From: Strongyloides papillosus
Taxonomy: Eukaryota; Nematoda; Chromadorea; Rhabditida; Strongyloididae
Direction of reading: 5' to 3'
NCBI GenBank assembly: GCA_005656395.1
Contig: SRSI01000004.1
Location: forward strand, 124,001 to 188,000
Length of the DNA: 64,000 nucleotides
Part shown: piece by piece, positions 16,645-28,205 of the stretch
How positions within the stretch are numbered: the stretch's first letter is position 1
Layout of the letters: each line of letters opens with the position of its first letter
The notes under the pieces: generated by a model
What the model was told of the DNA's origin: nothing
What the model saw: the letters and a program-made list of their open reading frames with translations, nothing else
Databases searched by the model: none
Program-made: the position numbers and the translations under genes

Positions 16645-18952
16645 TGTAAGCTATATATCCAACAGCCTGATATGCTATAAATATACAATATATATATTTT
16701 TAATGGTTATTTATTCAATTAATTTATACTTTAGATAATTGGTAATAACCATTGACACAATCTAGAAAAGAAGAATAAATGAAATTTCATTAATTTTGTA
16801 TATGATGCTTTATAAACAAAAAGTTATGAAATAATGCGTGTAGAGGAAGTATGAATAAAAAACTTAGTCATCGAGAGTTTTTATGTTTAAATTATGAGAA
16901 AAACTACAAATGAATATTTTTATATTTTAAAATACATATTTATATGTAAAAATTTTGAAATAGTTATGTGTATGTAGGTGTGATTAATTTATCTAATTGA
17001 ACGAGATAAGTATTGAGTGTTATTAAGAGGTAAAATTTATTAATAAGAATTAATAAGGAGATTGGTCATTTATTCACTATATACTTATAATAATACAGTT
17101 GTGATAAGAAGTCTAGCAAGTTAGAGGTTTTTCCGCGCAAAAGGGAGGATAATGAATGGATTTTATATTTATAAATAAGAATATGTTGAGTGAAGAGTGA
17201 CAATGTATAACTTGTTCTTAAAATATGTATCTAATGTCTGCATCACATTTGATGAGCTTGTACAAGCAAACTTTGATATAAAATTTCTTTTTATGGTTAA
17301 TTTTAAAATGTAATGAAAAAAATTGATAAAAACTTAAGAAAGATTAAAATATTTTTAATCTTTAAATATTATGTTATAAAAATAAAGGTTACAATAATAA
17401 TCTTATAAGAGAAAAACTAAATTTAAATTTAATCATTGAAAATATATTTTTTATTCATTATGATAAATTTATTATCTCTGTGAAAAAATATTATATGAAA
17501 GATTCCAACAATATTTTTAATAAATAAAAAACAATTTATAATTAAACTGCAATGTAGTGCAGAATAAATTATTCTTTTTATCATAATTTTTAAAAATAAT
17601 TTATTATTAATTAATGATAAACATTAATTAGAAAAATAAAAATTATTCTTTATAATTTAAATATCATATGTTCTATATATAATTATTAAGAATTTTATGA
17701 ATTACGCTAACAATAATAATCAGTCATTGGAATAAAATATGAATTATCTTACGTATAATATTTGCGCAATTTATGTATTATATAGTTGGAGTATTGTATG
17801 ATGTATAGCTGATAGGAATGAATATAATACAGTTAATAGGTTTTAGGAATTTATTATACTAAGGTTAACCATTATTAATCAAATACTTTAATATTTTATT
17901 CTCTGTATTCTCATTCTTAAATATTGCTATCAATGAAACTTTAAAAACTTATGAATAAAATATTAAAACGTCAATGATATATAATGTTTAAATAAAATAA
18001 AATCCACAAACAGCATCACTATTGAATAAGTAAAAGTATGTAATTTTTGTGCTATTTAATACTAAAATAATCATTTTTTATAAAACTTATTTAATATCTA
18101 TTACTTTAAAATTTATTTCTTTTTTATAAGCTCTTTATGTTTTAGGTACTTAGAGTCAATTGGATTTTTAAAGTAAATATGGTTAATGATGTCATGATAT
18201 TTATATAATTGATTTATTTTTAGTTTAAGGAATACAAAAACAGAACTAACGTGTATCCATTAGTTTTGATATACTGATTATTTATATTTCAGGGATAATG
18301 TATATATACATATATACATTTACATAACCATTAATGCAAAACGCCTAAAAATTATATAATATATACGTATATAGTTAAACATATTATTATTTTAACTTTA
18401 CATTAGTATTATGAAACAGTTTTGCCATATTTATTTCAACATAACATATTCATAGGTAGTTAGAAGAAATAAACATTTAACCAAGAAAACATTTAGTTAT
18501 ATAATATTAAGAATGCTATATGCATCATTGATAAGTTAATTATTGTTAATTGCATTTTGGATTACAAGTTCTTCCAAGGCCATTGAAAATGGATTCCTTT
18601 AACACTAATACTTTTTAGAAGGTTGTACTTGATAAATTTTAAATGGTTTGTAGATTTAAAATATATTAAAAGTTTATCAAATATAAAATTGAACATTTCA
18701 CCTTATATTAAATATTAATCATGTTTAAACAAAAAAAAAGAAAGGAAATCGTAGATTATATTTAAATATTTAAAAAAAATGCTTTATAAAATCTATATTA
18801 GTAATCTATTTTTATTTATAAAATAAATCAACTAAAGTATAGCATATATTTGAGAAAATAAATCAAAACCATTTTTTTTCGCATTAAAAAAGTAAATACA
18901 TCAAATATAATAATGTCAGTAAAATTAAATATTTTACACCAATCATTTTTCT
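16645..18952. other. AT-rich intergenic DNA, 5' of the MRP gene
   Basis: No gene seen. A short GC-richer patch near 17120-17160 (GTTTTTCCGCGCAAAAGGG) and TATA-type alternating runs near 18300-18380 are the only landmarks; I cannot assign a function to them. Confidence 0.5.
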
Positions 18953-19691
18953 TTACTCGCATTGAGTAAAATTTCCTGATTGTGTTATCATAACTTCAAA
19001 TATTGTTGTCACAGAAACATCATTCAATGAACTGTATTCTAAAAATGGTGCATCATTAAATTTTTTAGCCATTAAAGCTCCTTCATCACGAGCAACAACT
19101 CTACTTGTATTACTCAAATCATTTTTATTTCCTACAACAATGACAGGTAAGTTCTTATCAGTGAATTTTATTAGAATTTTTTTATAAAGTTCCGGTATTA
19201 ACTCAAACGATTCTCGATTGCCTATTGAATATTCTAAAAAAAATCCATCACATCGATAAGGATAATTATATGATAAAACTGTATTTGGTTTCTAAAAATA
19301 AAATTATTTAAGATAAAAAACTTACATAACCTCTAGTATCTGCAAATTAACAATCATAAATTTGATTGTCATATGTTAAGGATTTAAAATTTACTTCATC
19401 AATTAATGAATTATTATTAATCAAGAGGCTTTTTATAAACAAATCTTTGAACTATTGATGTTTTTCCTGAGAAAAATATTATTATCAAATTTTTTTTAAT
19501 ATATAAGAATCCTCACCTACAAAAGGTGCTCAAATCAAGCAATAATTCCTTAAAAAAACTTCTATTCCTTTCTTTTCTTTTGATAATGACTTTAAATAAT
19601 TACTCCCACATATATTTACTTTACTAACATTCCTATTTTTTTCACTCTCCTTTATGTAGTTTTTTCTTCTCGTAGATGTGTGTGCTGACAT
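18953..19691 (-). pseudogene. Ras-family small GTPase pseudogene
   Basis: Exon 1 19691..19517, exon 2 19466..19326, exon 3 19291..18953, with normal GT-AG junctions. Exon 3 is intact for 112 residues and holds the guanine-specificity motif VGNKNDLS and the SAK-like EYSS. Exon 2 starts with the P-loop end GKTSIVQRF, and its end has the DTRG switch II motif. Three lesions break it: an in-frame TGA at 19530-19532, where the first P-loop glycine should be; a one-base frame change just after VYKKPL (about 19420); and a TAA at 19347-19349, seven residues before the end of exon 2. The intact exon 3 suggests recent inactivation. A TTTTTCAG acceptor precedes the ATG. The subfamily (Rap/Rheb/Di-Ras-like) is not resolved. 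Confidence 0.78.
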
Positions 19692-19696
19692 TACCT

Positions 19697-20797
19697 GAAA
19701 AATATGACAAATTAAATCAAAAAGAGTACAATCTTTTTTTATATATTATGAAAGCATATAATAAATTATGAATGTCCTTATTGACAAATGATAACTTGTA
19801 AAAAATGTAGAAGTATGAAAATAAATAATAAAAGTAATGAATAAGAATACTGTTTTATATATTATTTTTAGTTTTTTAATAAATGATTTATAAAGTCATG
19901 TTATCTTAAAAAAAGTGATAAAAAATATTTCATAAAATGGTTAATTATTTTGTAAAAAAATAAATTTTTCTACCAAGAGCTTTTTATTTTTTAGACAATA
20001 GAAATACATATAAATTTTTATTATTCTATAAATGTATTACTATCTACTTTATCACAAATTGTTTTTTATCTTTACAAAATAAATTTCCTACATTGATATT
20101 TTGTGGGGCTTTTTATGTTACACGTTTCGAAACGTCTTTTTATTATATATAGAATTATTGTTTTATCATAAATTAATAGTTTTTAATATTCTTTTTTCTC
20201 AATAAAACAATGTCATAAAGTGTAGATGTTTTGGTGAAGTAAAATTTAACTATCACTTATTAAATTGATAAAATAAAATAAAAAACTTCCACAGGTCAAA
20301 TTTATGTTTATATCTTTTTATTTTAAAATTAATGTTAATTTTTTTTTAAATAATATTTTTTTTAAAAACTAAAGTATTACAAAAATAGGTGTAATAGTTT
20401 TGTGACATTAAACAAACATAAAATAGAATAATATTGATGTTTGTATATATAAAACAAAAAGGTTTTAGATAAAATAAAAAAACCTTTTATTTATATCAAA
20501 AATTTCTAGTATGTAAAAAATATAATGTACATTATGTGATTACTTATATAATTTATTTAATTATTTATGGAATGACGTTTTTATTTTCACTTTTTTATTT
20601 ACACACATTCTTTCTATGATTTTAAAATCACTTTACAAATGGTTTAGCAAATGAAAATTTAAATTGGTCTTTTATAAAAAGTATCATTTTGAATAATATG
20701 TTTTTACTTAATAATTAAACTTCTACAATATAATAAAAAAAGGTTAAATAATTATTTTCATAGCAATAAAAACATGTTATATCTAAAAAATAATATA
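19697..20797. other. AT-rich intergenic DNA
   Basis: No gene, RNA or repeat boundary recognised. Confidence 0.5.
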
Positions 20798-20799
20798 TA

Positions 20800-21375
20800 T
20801 TAGGTTGTTCAACTGAAAATGTCGCTTTTATGATAGTTCATTTTTAAATGATGATAATTTCCTTATACGTTCACATATCGCTACAATATATATATCATTT
20901 TGTAGAGCAAAACAAGGGCTATAAGTATTATATTTTTGCATTTTGTTTTAAACTATAATAAAGTTGTTATTATCTTAAAAAGATGTTGTGTCAAAAATAT
21001 ATTTTCGATCAATCTACTTGTACAAGTTCAAACTTGGCCAAGCAGAAGCCAAAACATCAATAAAAGTTAGTGAAGCATTTAGCCAAGGGTCTACTAACAA
21101 ACGGATCATACAACGTTGGTTCCAGAAATTTCAGAATGAAGATATGAGTTTTCAACGAAAGGGGAATTCTCGCGAAGTAAATGCTCTTGAAAACAAGAAT
21201 GGTGGAACCAAATTTAAGAATAACTGTTCAGGAGCTCGCGGATGAATTAGATGTCAGTGTGGGAACTGTATCTAATCACTTAAAAGCTATAAATATTATA
21301 TCGTTCGACTAAAAATGTACCTTTTGTATCTCTAGCTTTAACAGTAAAAGCGACATTTTCAGTTGAACAACCTAA
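20800..21375 (+). mobile_element. Deleted mariner-family transposon with perfect terminal inverted repeats
   Basis: The ends at 20800-20830 and 21345-21375 are perfect 31-base inverted repeats beginning TTAGGTTGTTCAAC, flanked by TA at 20798-20799 and 21376-21377, the mariner target duplication. The 576-base element keeps only the N-terminal helix-turn-helix part of a transposase and lacks the whole catalytic DDD domain. It is non-autonomous. Identical ends imply that it moved, or was copied, recently. Confidence 0.9.
20988..21310 (+). pseudogene. Mariner transposase N-terminal remnant
   Basis: Frame 20988 onward reads KVSEAFSQGSTNKRIIQRWF, like the first paired-type HTH of SETMAR/mariner transposases (TVQRWFKKF). 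After a frame change near 21200 comes RITVQELADELDVSVGTVSN, the second HTH. It ends at FD-stop near 21310, with no catalytic domain. It cannot encode an active transposase. Confidence 0.85.
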
Positions 21376-21377
21376 TA

Positions 21378-22020
21378 TATTTTTAATAAAATGCTACACA
21401 TTTTGTGATGTTAAACTAAATTAATTTTAATGAAAAGTAAATGTTTACAAAACTTTTATTAAAGATCATTCGTTATCTATGAATTAATTGAAGTGCTGTT
21501 TCATTATTATTTCATCTATTTTTCATAACAAAAATAAAAATATTTAGCACTTCATTGAGAAATGATTTATATAGTGATAAAGAAGAAGCAATTAGAGCTT
21601 TTGCAATTAATATTAATAGCACTTTTCGTTGAAGACAAAATAGTCACGAAAAAATATTAGCTAATTCAGTTTTTTTTAATAATTTTTTCAACTTATATAA
21701 AAAGTAAGTGTTTTAAAAAGAAATAATAACTTGATGAAAAATCCCACAATATATAGAAATGTTCAAACTCACATACATAATTATTAGATGAAAACATTTT
21801 ATTTTGATGATATATGTTATTTAATAGAATTTATTTTACAAAACTAATCTAGGTATTTTAGGGGTATAAAAATTTAAATAAAGGCTAGGGAGTTATACAT
21901 TCCTTTCATCTTATAAGTTGTAAAGAGGTGGTTTTATTATTTTTATTATCATTCTTTTTTATAAATTAGTAAAATGGCAGTAATCTTATCAGAGGGTGGT
22001 CGACAGGTCATATAAAAGAC
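21378..22020. other. AT-rich spacer between transposon relics
   Basis: I see nothing definable here. The 3' part (21900-22020) may be untranslated 5' sequence of the LINE that follows. Confidence 0.4.
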
Positions 22021-22029
22021 TGAATGCCT

Positions 22030-24830
22030 TAGAATCTCAAAAAGTGTTCTTCAATTTATCACTTTAAATATTCAAAGTCTCAAAAACAAGATACCAGAAC
22101 TAACAAAAGCAACACTAGACTTTAAAAATCATGCAATAATAATGTTAACCGAGAGTAGAAATGCTAAAGAATCATCATTTTCGGAGAATGACTATCTTTA
22201 CTTATTAGGCGCAGCAGATAAACATTGTGATGGTGTTGGTTGGATAATATCTTTATGTTATAAAAACAATTTAGTTTCTTATCAACATATTGGATTCCAA
22301 TTAAGCACAATAACATTAAAACTTAAAAACACATATTTGTTAATAATAGTTTGTTATATGCAGACATCTAGTAGTGAAGATTCAAAAGTAGAAGAAGTTT
22401 ATGATCAGATGAAAGAAATAATGTCGGGCTTCAAAAAGCTATATCCACTATCTAGAAATAACATAATAATTGGGAAAGATTTTAATGCAAAAATTAAATG
22501 TACTAAAAGAAGAGATAAATTCAGCAATAGTGCACATTTAGAAAATAATGAAAGAGGTACAAAACTTGAATTATGGACAGAAAGTGAAAATCTCCCAATA
22601 ACCAATCGACTAGTTATTAAGAAAACGTCGTCTAGAATTACATGGAACGGTCCAAATAAAATTAGTAGAGATGAATTAGATTACTTTCTGATACATAATG
22701 CTAAAAAAGCATAATTTATTGAAGCAAGAGTAATATAGAGAATAAATGTAAAATTAGATCACAAACAATTGCTACTTAAAGTCAAATTTTGCAAACTGAA
22801 CACAAAGCAATATAGCATCAGAAAGAAACAAAGAATGTTCTCATCAGATTAATTGAGCCAAGATATCATAAATAAAACTAACAATAAAGCCCTTAGCTTA
22901 AATTGGCATCTTAATCTAAAAGATAATTTAGAAAAAGATTATGATAAGCAAAATTCAATATCTCTTTCGAAAATGTTACCAAAAAAGACAAAGAGACCAA
23001 GTATAATTACTGATGAAATTTCTGGCCTCATAAAAACCCGGTCAATTTTATTCCAAGATAAAAGTATTACTAATTTACTCAATTATACAAATCTCAATAA
23101 ATTAATTAACTACAAAATTAGAAATGAAAAGAAAAAACGTAATCAAGCTATTTTGAATTCAGCACTAAAGAAAATTCGTGCAATGAAATTTGTATACATT
23201 GAAAAAAGAGAATTTAATTATCATAATTTATCTCTACTAAAACCAGATGGTAGTATAGCAACAGTTATTGATAAAGTAAATGAGGAAATAAAAAGACATT
23301 ACAAAGACCTCTACACAGGTTTACCACTATCAAATGACCGGGAGAAATCAGTGAAAAAATAAAAAAGATAAAGAAAAAAGCTCCAAGTACTGATGGTATG
23401 TCTTTTGCTTATTACAAACTGGCGTCCAATGCACTTCCAACTGCTTTGCTCCAAAGATTTAATACATACATTCATGAAGGCTTTCCTAGTCTATCTAAAG
23501 AAGCATCTTTAATTCTTTTAAAGAAACCAAGAAATGCAAAATTAATTACTACTAATACTCGTCCTATAGCAATCTTACAAGGCGACTACAAGTTGTTTAC
23601 ATCAATGCTACTTGATAAGATCAGAAATAAAATTGAGTGTAATTTAGACAGAGAACAAGCAGGATTTAGGCAAAGAAAAAATACTATCACTAATACTTTT
23701 ATCTTGAAAACAATTATGCAGAAAACTACCGAATTCAAGATACCACTATTCATAATATTCATTGATTTTAAAAAAGCTTTTAACAACATAGAACACTCAT
23801 ATCTATTTTCTACGCTTGGAGAAATTGGCCTGAGTCTACATGAAATAAAAATAATACAGAAACTTTACAAAGATAGTAGAATGTTAATTCCATGCTTGAG
23901 ATCTTCGTCAATTCAAATTTTCTCTTCAAAAGATGTAAAACAGGGAGATTCTCTCAGTCCTGTACTGTTTATAGTTGCTTTACAAGCAATCATTAGTAGT
24001 GTGAAGAATGGTTTAAAATCAAGTCATTTAAATGTTGTCTTAAGAATAAAAAACCCCGACAATGATGATTTTACGCAACTGTTCTACTTAGCATACGCAG
24101 ATGATATAGCTATCTTCAGCACTAGCCAAAGTACTTCCGAATTTTTAGCTAGTAGCTTAGAAAAGCATTCAAAAAAGCTGGTTTGCAACTAAACAGGCTT
24201 AAGACGGAAACCTTAACAAACAGTGATACTATTAATCCTATTTATCAAGTAACCAGGCAGTAAAAATATCTGGGTTAATGGTTATCATTCAACAAAAATC
24301 ATGGAAACTTAGAAATATCAAATAGAATCAGAAATAGTGAAATAGCTTGCAAAATAATCATGCCTCTTATGGAGAGAACAATAGCATTAAAAAAAAACTT
24401 TTCTATATGTTCAAAACATAAAGCCAATCTTAATAAATGGTATAGAAACTCTAAATTTCACTAAAGCATCACTACAAAGAATTGTAAATGCAGAAAAAAA
24501 AATCTACGCAGGTGCCTTAAACTAAAAATAGGTACTACTGAAACAGAAAAAAAAAGAAAGAAGAGTGAAAGTAACTCAACTACTAGAATTTTGTGAAGAT
24601 ATTCATGATTTTTTTCTCAAAAAGGAGAAAAACTGCTAGAGAAGGTTATGAATGATAATTTAATGAAACTAGTACACTTATGGACGCCTGATAAAAAGAG
24701 AACAGTTTGACGTCCTAGAAAAAGAATCCAAGAAACATTAACTTAGGAGACTCAGAAAGTTGAAGTGATAACTGTCAGAGATCTCTAGGCGAACATCTGT
24801 GATTATGGTATTTTAGAACATCCCTCCAAT
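22030..24830 (+). mobile_element. Inactive RTE-like non-LTR retrotransposon (LINE)
   Basis: The order is that of an APE-endonuclease / reverse-transcriptase LINE. An endonuclease start, LNIQSLKNKIPEL, lies near 22065. The rest of the endonuclease runs at 22142-22714 (IIIGKDFNAKIK; ITWNGPNKISRDELDYF). A linker runs at 22853-23362, with KKIKKKAPSTDGMSF leading into the RT at 23398-24192. RT motifs are REQAGFRQRK, FIIFIDFKKAF, KQGDSLSPVLF and the catalytic YADD at about 24094-24105. Degenerate 3' sequence near 24700 resembles the C-terminal PRKRxQET region of RTE proteins. Stops near 22714 and 22850, a frameshift near 23340-23390 and many stops after 24192 make it dead. Clade assignment to RTE is by motif memory only. 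Confidence 0.85.
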
Positions 24831-26022
24831 TAATTATCTTGATATATTTTTATATTGTCTTTATGTTATATTCTATAATAAGTTCTTGCTAACAATAACG
24901 AAAAGATATTATTTGAGATCTAAGAGTGGAACTCAGATAAATAATAATTTTATACTTTAAAATGTTTAATTATAATTTACCTTTGCAGAATATTCTACGA
25001 ATAAAATAGAAAAAATAAATAAGGAGTTATAGACAGACGGGTACAAAAAATTAAAATAATAGTAGTAAATTGAAGTGAGCTTTAATAGTTGTATATGTTA
25101 ATATTGTATTCAAATGCGCTTTATATTTAGACTTAATATTTAGTTGTTTTTGCGTGTTGTAATATTTTCCCCTACATAGAGTTGTCCAAATAAAACTTTC
25201 CAACAAAAATCATGTTTTTATAAAATTTCATCTATATTTAAAAAAATAGTTATTTGAAAAGTGAAAATTTCTTCATCTATATAGAGAAAATTGATTTAAT
25301 GGTATCATTATTTATTTAAAATAATGATATTTTATAAATCGCATGAGCTTTTAACAATTTTTTTTACTTATATATCAACTGCTCGCATGATCCTTTAATT
25401 ATCTCAGTTAGCAGCAAATATAATGAAAAATAAATATGAGTGACAATTTTAATCTTAAGTTAATTTAATAACTTATAACAGTTTTGATTACATGTAATAC
25501 AACAATTGCTATTAATTTTTTAAAAATTAGGGTGAAATGTTTATTTAAATTCGTTATATATTAGATACCTTGTTTTGGCAAATCTAAAACAAATCTGTTA
25601 AAGTTTATAGGTCTTTGCAATATATCAAAAATTATTTAAATATTTTAAGTTATTATAAAAAATAATATACATAAATGGTAGATCAAACGATATAAATATT
25701 TTTCAAATATTTTATGCTTTTTTATACTTTTTAATCTTTAAATAATTTAATTAAACATGATAACTAAATAGATGTCATACAAAGCGGATTGTAAAAATTC
25801 CCTATTTTAACGTTTATAACAATTCTAGTGACCAAATTGTCTCTTCTAACATTTAATAGAATATTTTAATAAAACAACTACAAAAATTGTTGTGAAATAT
25901 TTATATTATATATTTTTGGTTGTAAAATTTAAAAATGTAAAAAATTACAATTATCTTTAACTTTGAAAATTCCTAGTAAAAAATTTATAAATGAACATTT
26001 AGAATATATTTTTAAATAATCT
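24831..26022. other. AT-rich spacer
   Basis: No gene or repeat boundary recognised. Confidence 0.45.
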
Positions 26023-26890
26023 CACACAAAAAAACACAAATAAATAGAAAATGTTATAACTTTGTTACATCTGTTAAAATTAAAGCAATAATTAAGGAAT
26101 TATCAAAATAAATTGTTTTTTTTTAATGATATTATCCTTGTCTTAAAACTTAAATCATTTTATAAAATACGTTTCAAAATACAATGTTGGAATTAAATTT
26201 CCCTCAAAATTATTTGTTTATTAAAGATCAATTTTAAACATATCTTAGCATCTCTATTAATATGCTTAAATAATTTGAGTTATTATAAATTATGTTTTTT
26301 CATAGAATTATACTCATCTGATGGTCAAATTTTTTATACAGTCTTTCAAGATCATCTTTAAAAATCAAATTGATGGAAAATTTTAATATGCATTTATTTT
26401 TATAGTAAAAAATAACTTTTAAATATTTTAATTTAAATAAGTGCCAATACTGAAGCATTATTTTTATTAATAATACTCTTGTGGTTAAATAATTATTGCT
26501 ACAAAAATTTAAAACATATTATTATCTGTTGTTTATTTACAATAATAATAATTGTTTAAAATGTTAACAATTTTACATGAAATTGACTTCTAATAATATA
26601 CTTTATAAAATATTGTTAAATGAAAGTTAGTTTCTAAGACGATCATAATATTATAAAAATATCGAGATTAAATAAAAGTTACATTATTTTGAAATGTCAA
26701 AAATATACTATATTTGTGTAAAAAAAACAGCAGAATTTATTCTAGAATCTAATATTCCGCGTCGTTGAGAGCATTTTAGTTGTTAATTGGTGATTTTATA
26801 ATTTGTATTAAAATTTAATTTTCTAGACAGACGGAACATTTTATTGCATTTTATGAAAAGTTGTCAAAATTCATCCTTATTTTTTGTGTG
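26023..26890 (+). mobile_element. TIR-family element, copy C (diverged, non-coding)
   Basis: Starts CACACAAAAAAACACAAATA and ends ATCCTTATTTTTTGTGTG, matching the termini of copies A and B. The interior follows copy A in the same orientation (for example the AATTTGAGTTATTATAAAT and GTCTTTCAAGATCATCTTTA segments). It is the oldest-looking copy. Its flanking TA pair is not preserved. It has no coding capacity. Confidence 0.7.
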
Positions 26891-27324
26891 CTTATTTTAA
26901 AATATTAAATATTTATTGTCCTTTATTATACTAGTTATTTAAACTTATTATTTTGTAACATTTTGCTTGTCAAATACCTTCTCAAATAAAAATTTACAAC
27001 ATAAATATATTTTTATTACCAAAATTATTTTTAATATGTTATGAAAATTTGTTTAGCTATCAGATTAGTATATATAAACAGAAAAAAGTATTAATTGAAA
27101 GTTTCTAAAATTCAAATGAGGCAGGTCTATTACGACTTATTCTTTCGGTATAATATAAAAAAAATGACTATAAAAATACAATTTTGAATAAAACTATAAA
27201 CATTTTTTATTAAAAGTGTTTTTTAACCAAGTAGATTGAATAATAAATAACAATTTTGGCCTATATTAATATATTTTATTAATTAGTAGTCACCTTTTAA
27301 AAAGGAAAATGTGAATAAATTAAA
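26891..27324. other. AT-rich spacer
   Basis: I see nothing definable between the two transposable elements. Confidence 0.4.
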
Positions 27325-27326
27325 TA

Positions 27327-28203
27327 CTAGGTTGGTGCAAAAGTTCTGTCGTTTTTTCCTAAACTATAGAACGCTACAATTTTAATAAGAAAATTATTTA
27401 ATTTGTAATTTACTATCCACTATTATTTACAATTTGTCTCAATTTAGCAGCCACCTTGTCGATTACAGATTTGGAGTATTTTTTAATCTTTAATAAAAAT
27501 GAAAAAAACAATATTTACTTCATCAACTTTACTGAAGCTTCTACCATCTTAGAAGTTATGTAGAGATAAGATTAGGTAGTAATTAGATGGAGACACATCT
27601 AGAGAGTATGTTATGTGAGAGAAAAATTCATAGCTTAACTCATCCATATTTTTTCGAGTTTCAATGTCACATGTCGTCATACGAAGAACAACTTTTTTAT
27701 CATTTTTCGAAATTCGCAATTTTTTAAAAACTTTTTTGCCTAATTTTGATAACACGTTACTTTTCAGGTTATTAAAAGTAGTTTGTAAATGATAAAATAT
27801 TAAAAAATCTTCATTTAAAGCTGAGGTCCTACAAGTTTTTGCCTCATCTTCAAGATTCATTTCTTTATCACGAAACTTTGAGAATAATTTTTACATGGTA
27901 CCAACATCTACTAAATTTTTTTCTAATTCTCCACATAAATTTTTAGAAGCATCAGTTGTCTTATGTCTAAGTTGAAGCTCTCAGAATATATAGTGTCAAA
28001 AATTATTTCTAACTGAATTCATGTTTAGCAAAAGAAAATGTAACATAAACAGTATGACAAATTGTGATTATCTAAATTATAAAGTTAAGAAGTGATACTA
28101 TCTAATTATTAAGATAACTTAATTTTACAATCAATTGTAATCATATTTTTTTGATGATATAAAGTGATATTGAAAAAACAACAGAACTTTTGCACTAACC
28201 TGA
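27327..28203 (-). mobile_element. Internally deleted mariner element (irritans/Hsmar-like ends)
   Basis: The left end, CTAGGTTGGTGCAAAAGTTC, and the inverted right end (GAACTTTTGCACTAACCTGA, ending at 28203) form imperfect terminal repeats of about 30 bases, with TA on both outer sides (27325-27326, 28204-28205). The GGTTGGTGCAAAAGT motif is characteristic of mariner termini. The minus strand codes for a fused transposase relic. Confidence 0.87.
27549..27990 (-). pseudogene. Mariner transposase relic, N-terminal part fused to C-terminal part
   Basis: Reading down from about 27990 the minus strand gives a broken N-terminal HTH region (KNLCGELEKNLVDVGTM, then a stop, then FSKFRDKEMNLEDEAKTCRT). 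An open frame of 103 codons from 27860 follows. After KKVFKKL and RKNMDE it jumps to YSLDVSPSNYYLILSLHNF. That segment corresponds to the C-terminal PYSPDLSPSDYHLFRSL block around the last catalytic aspartate. Most of the catalytic core is missing, so this is an internal deletion derivative. Confidence 0.82.
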
Positions 28204-28205
28204 TA

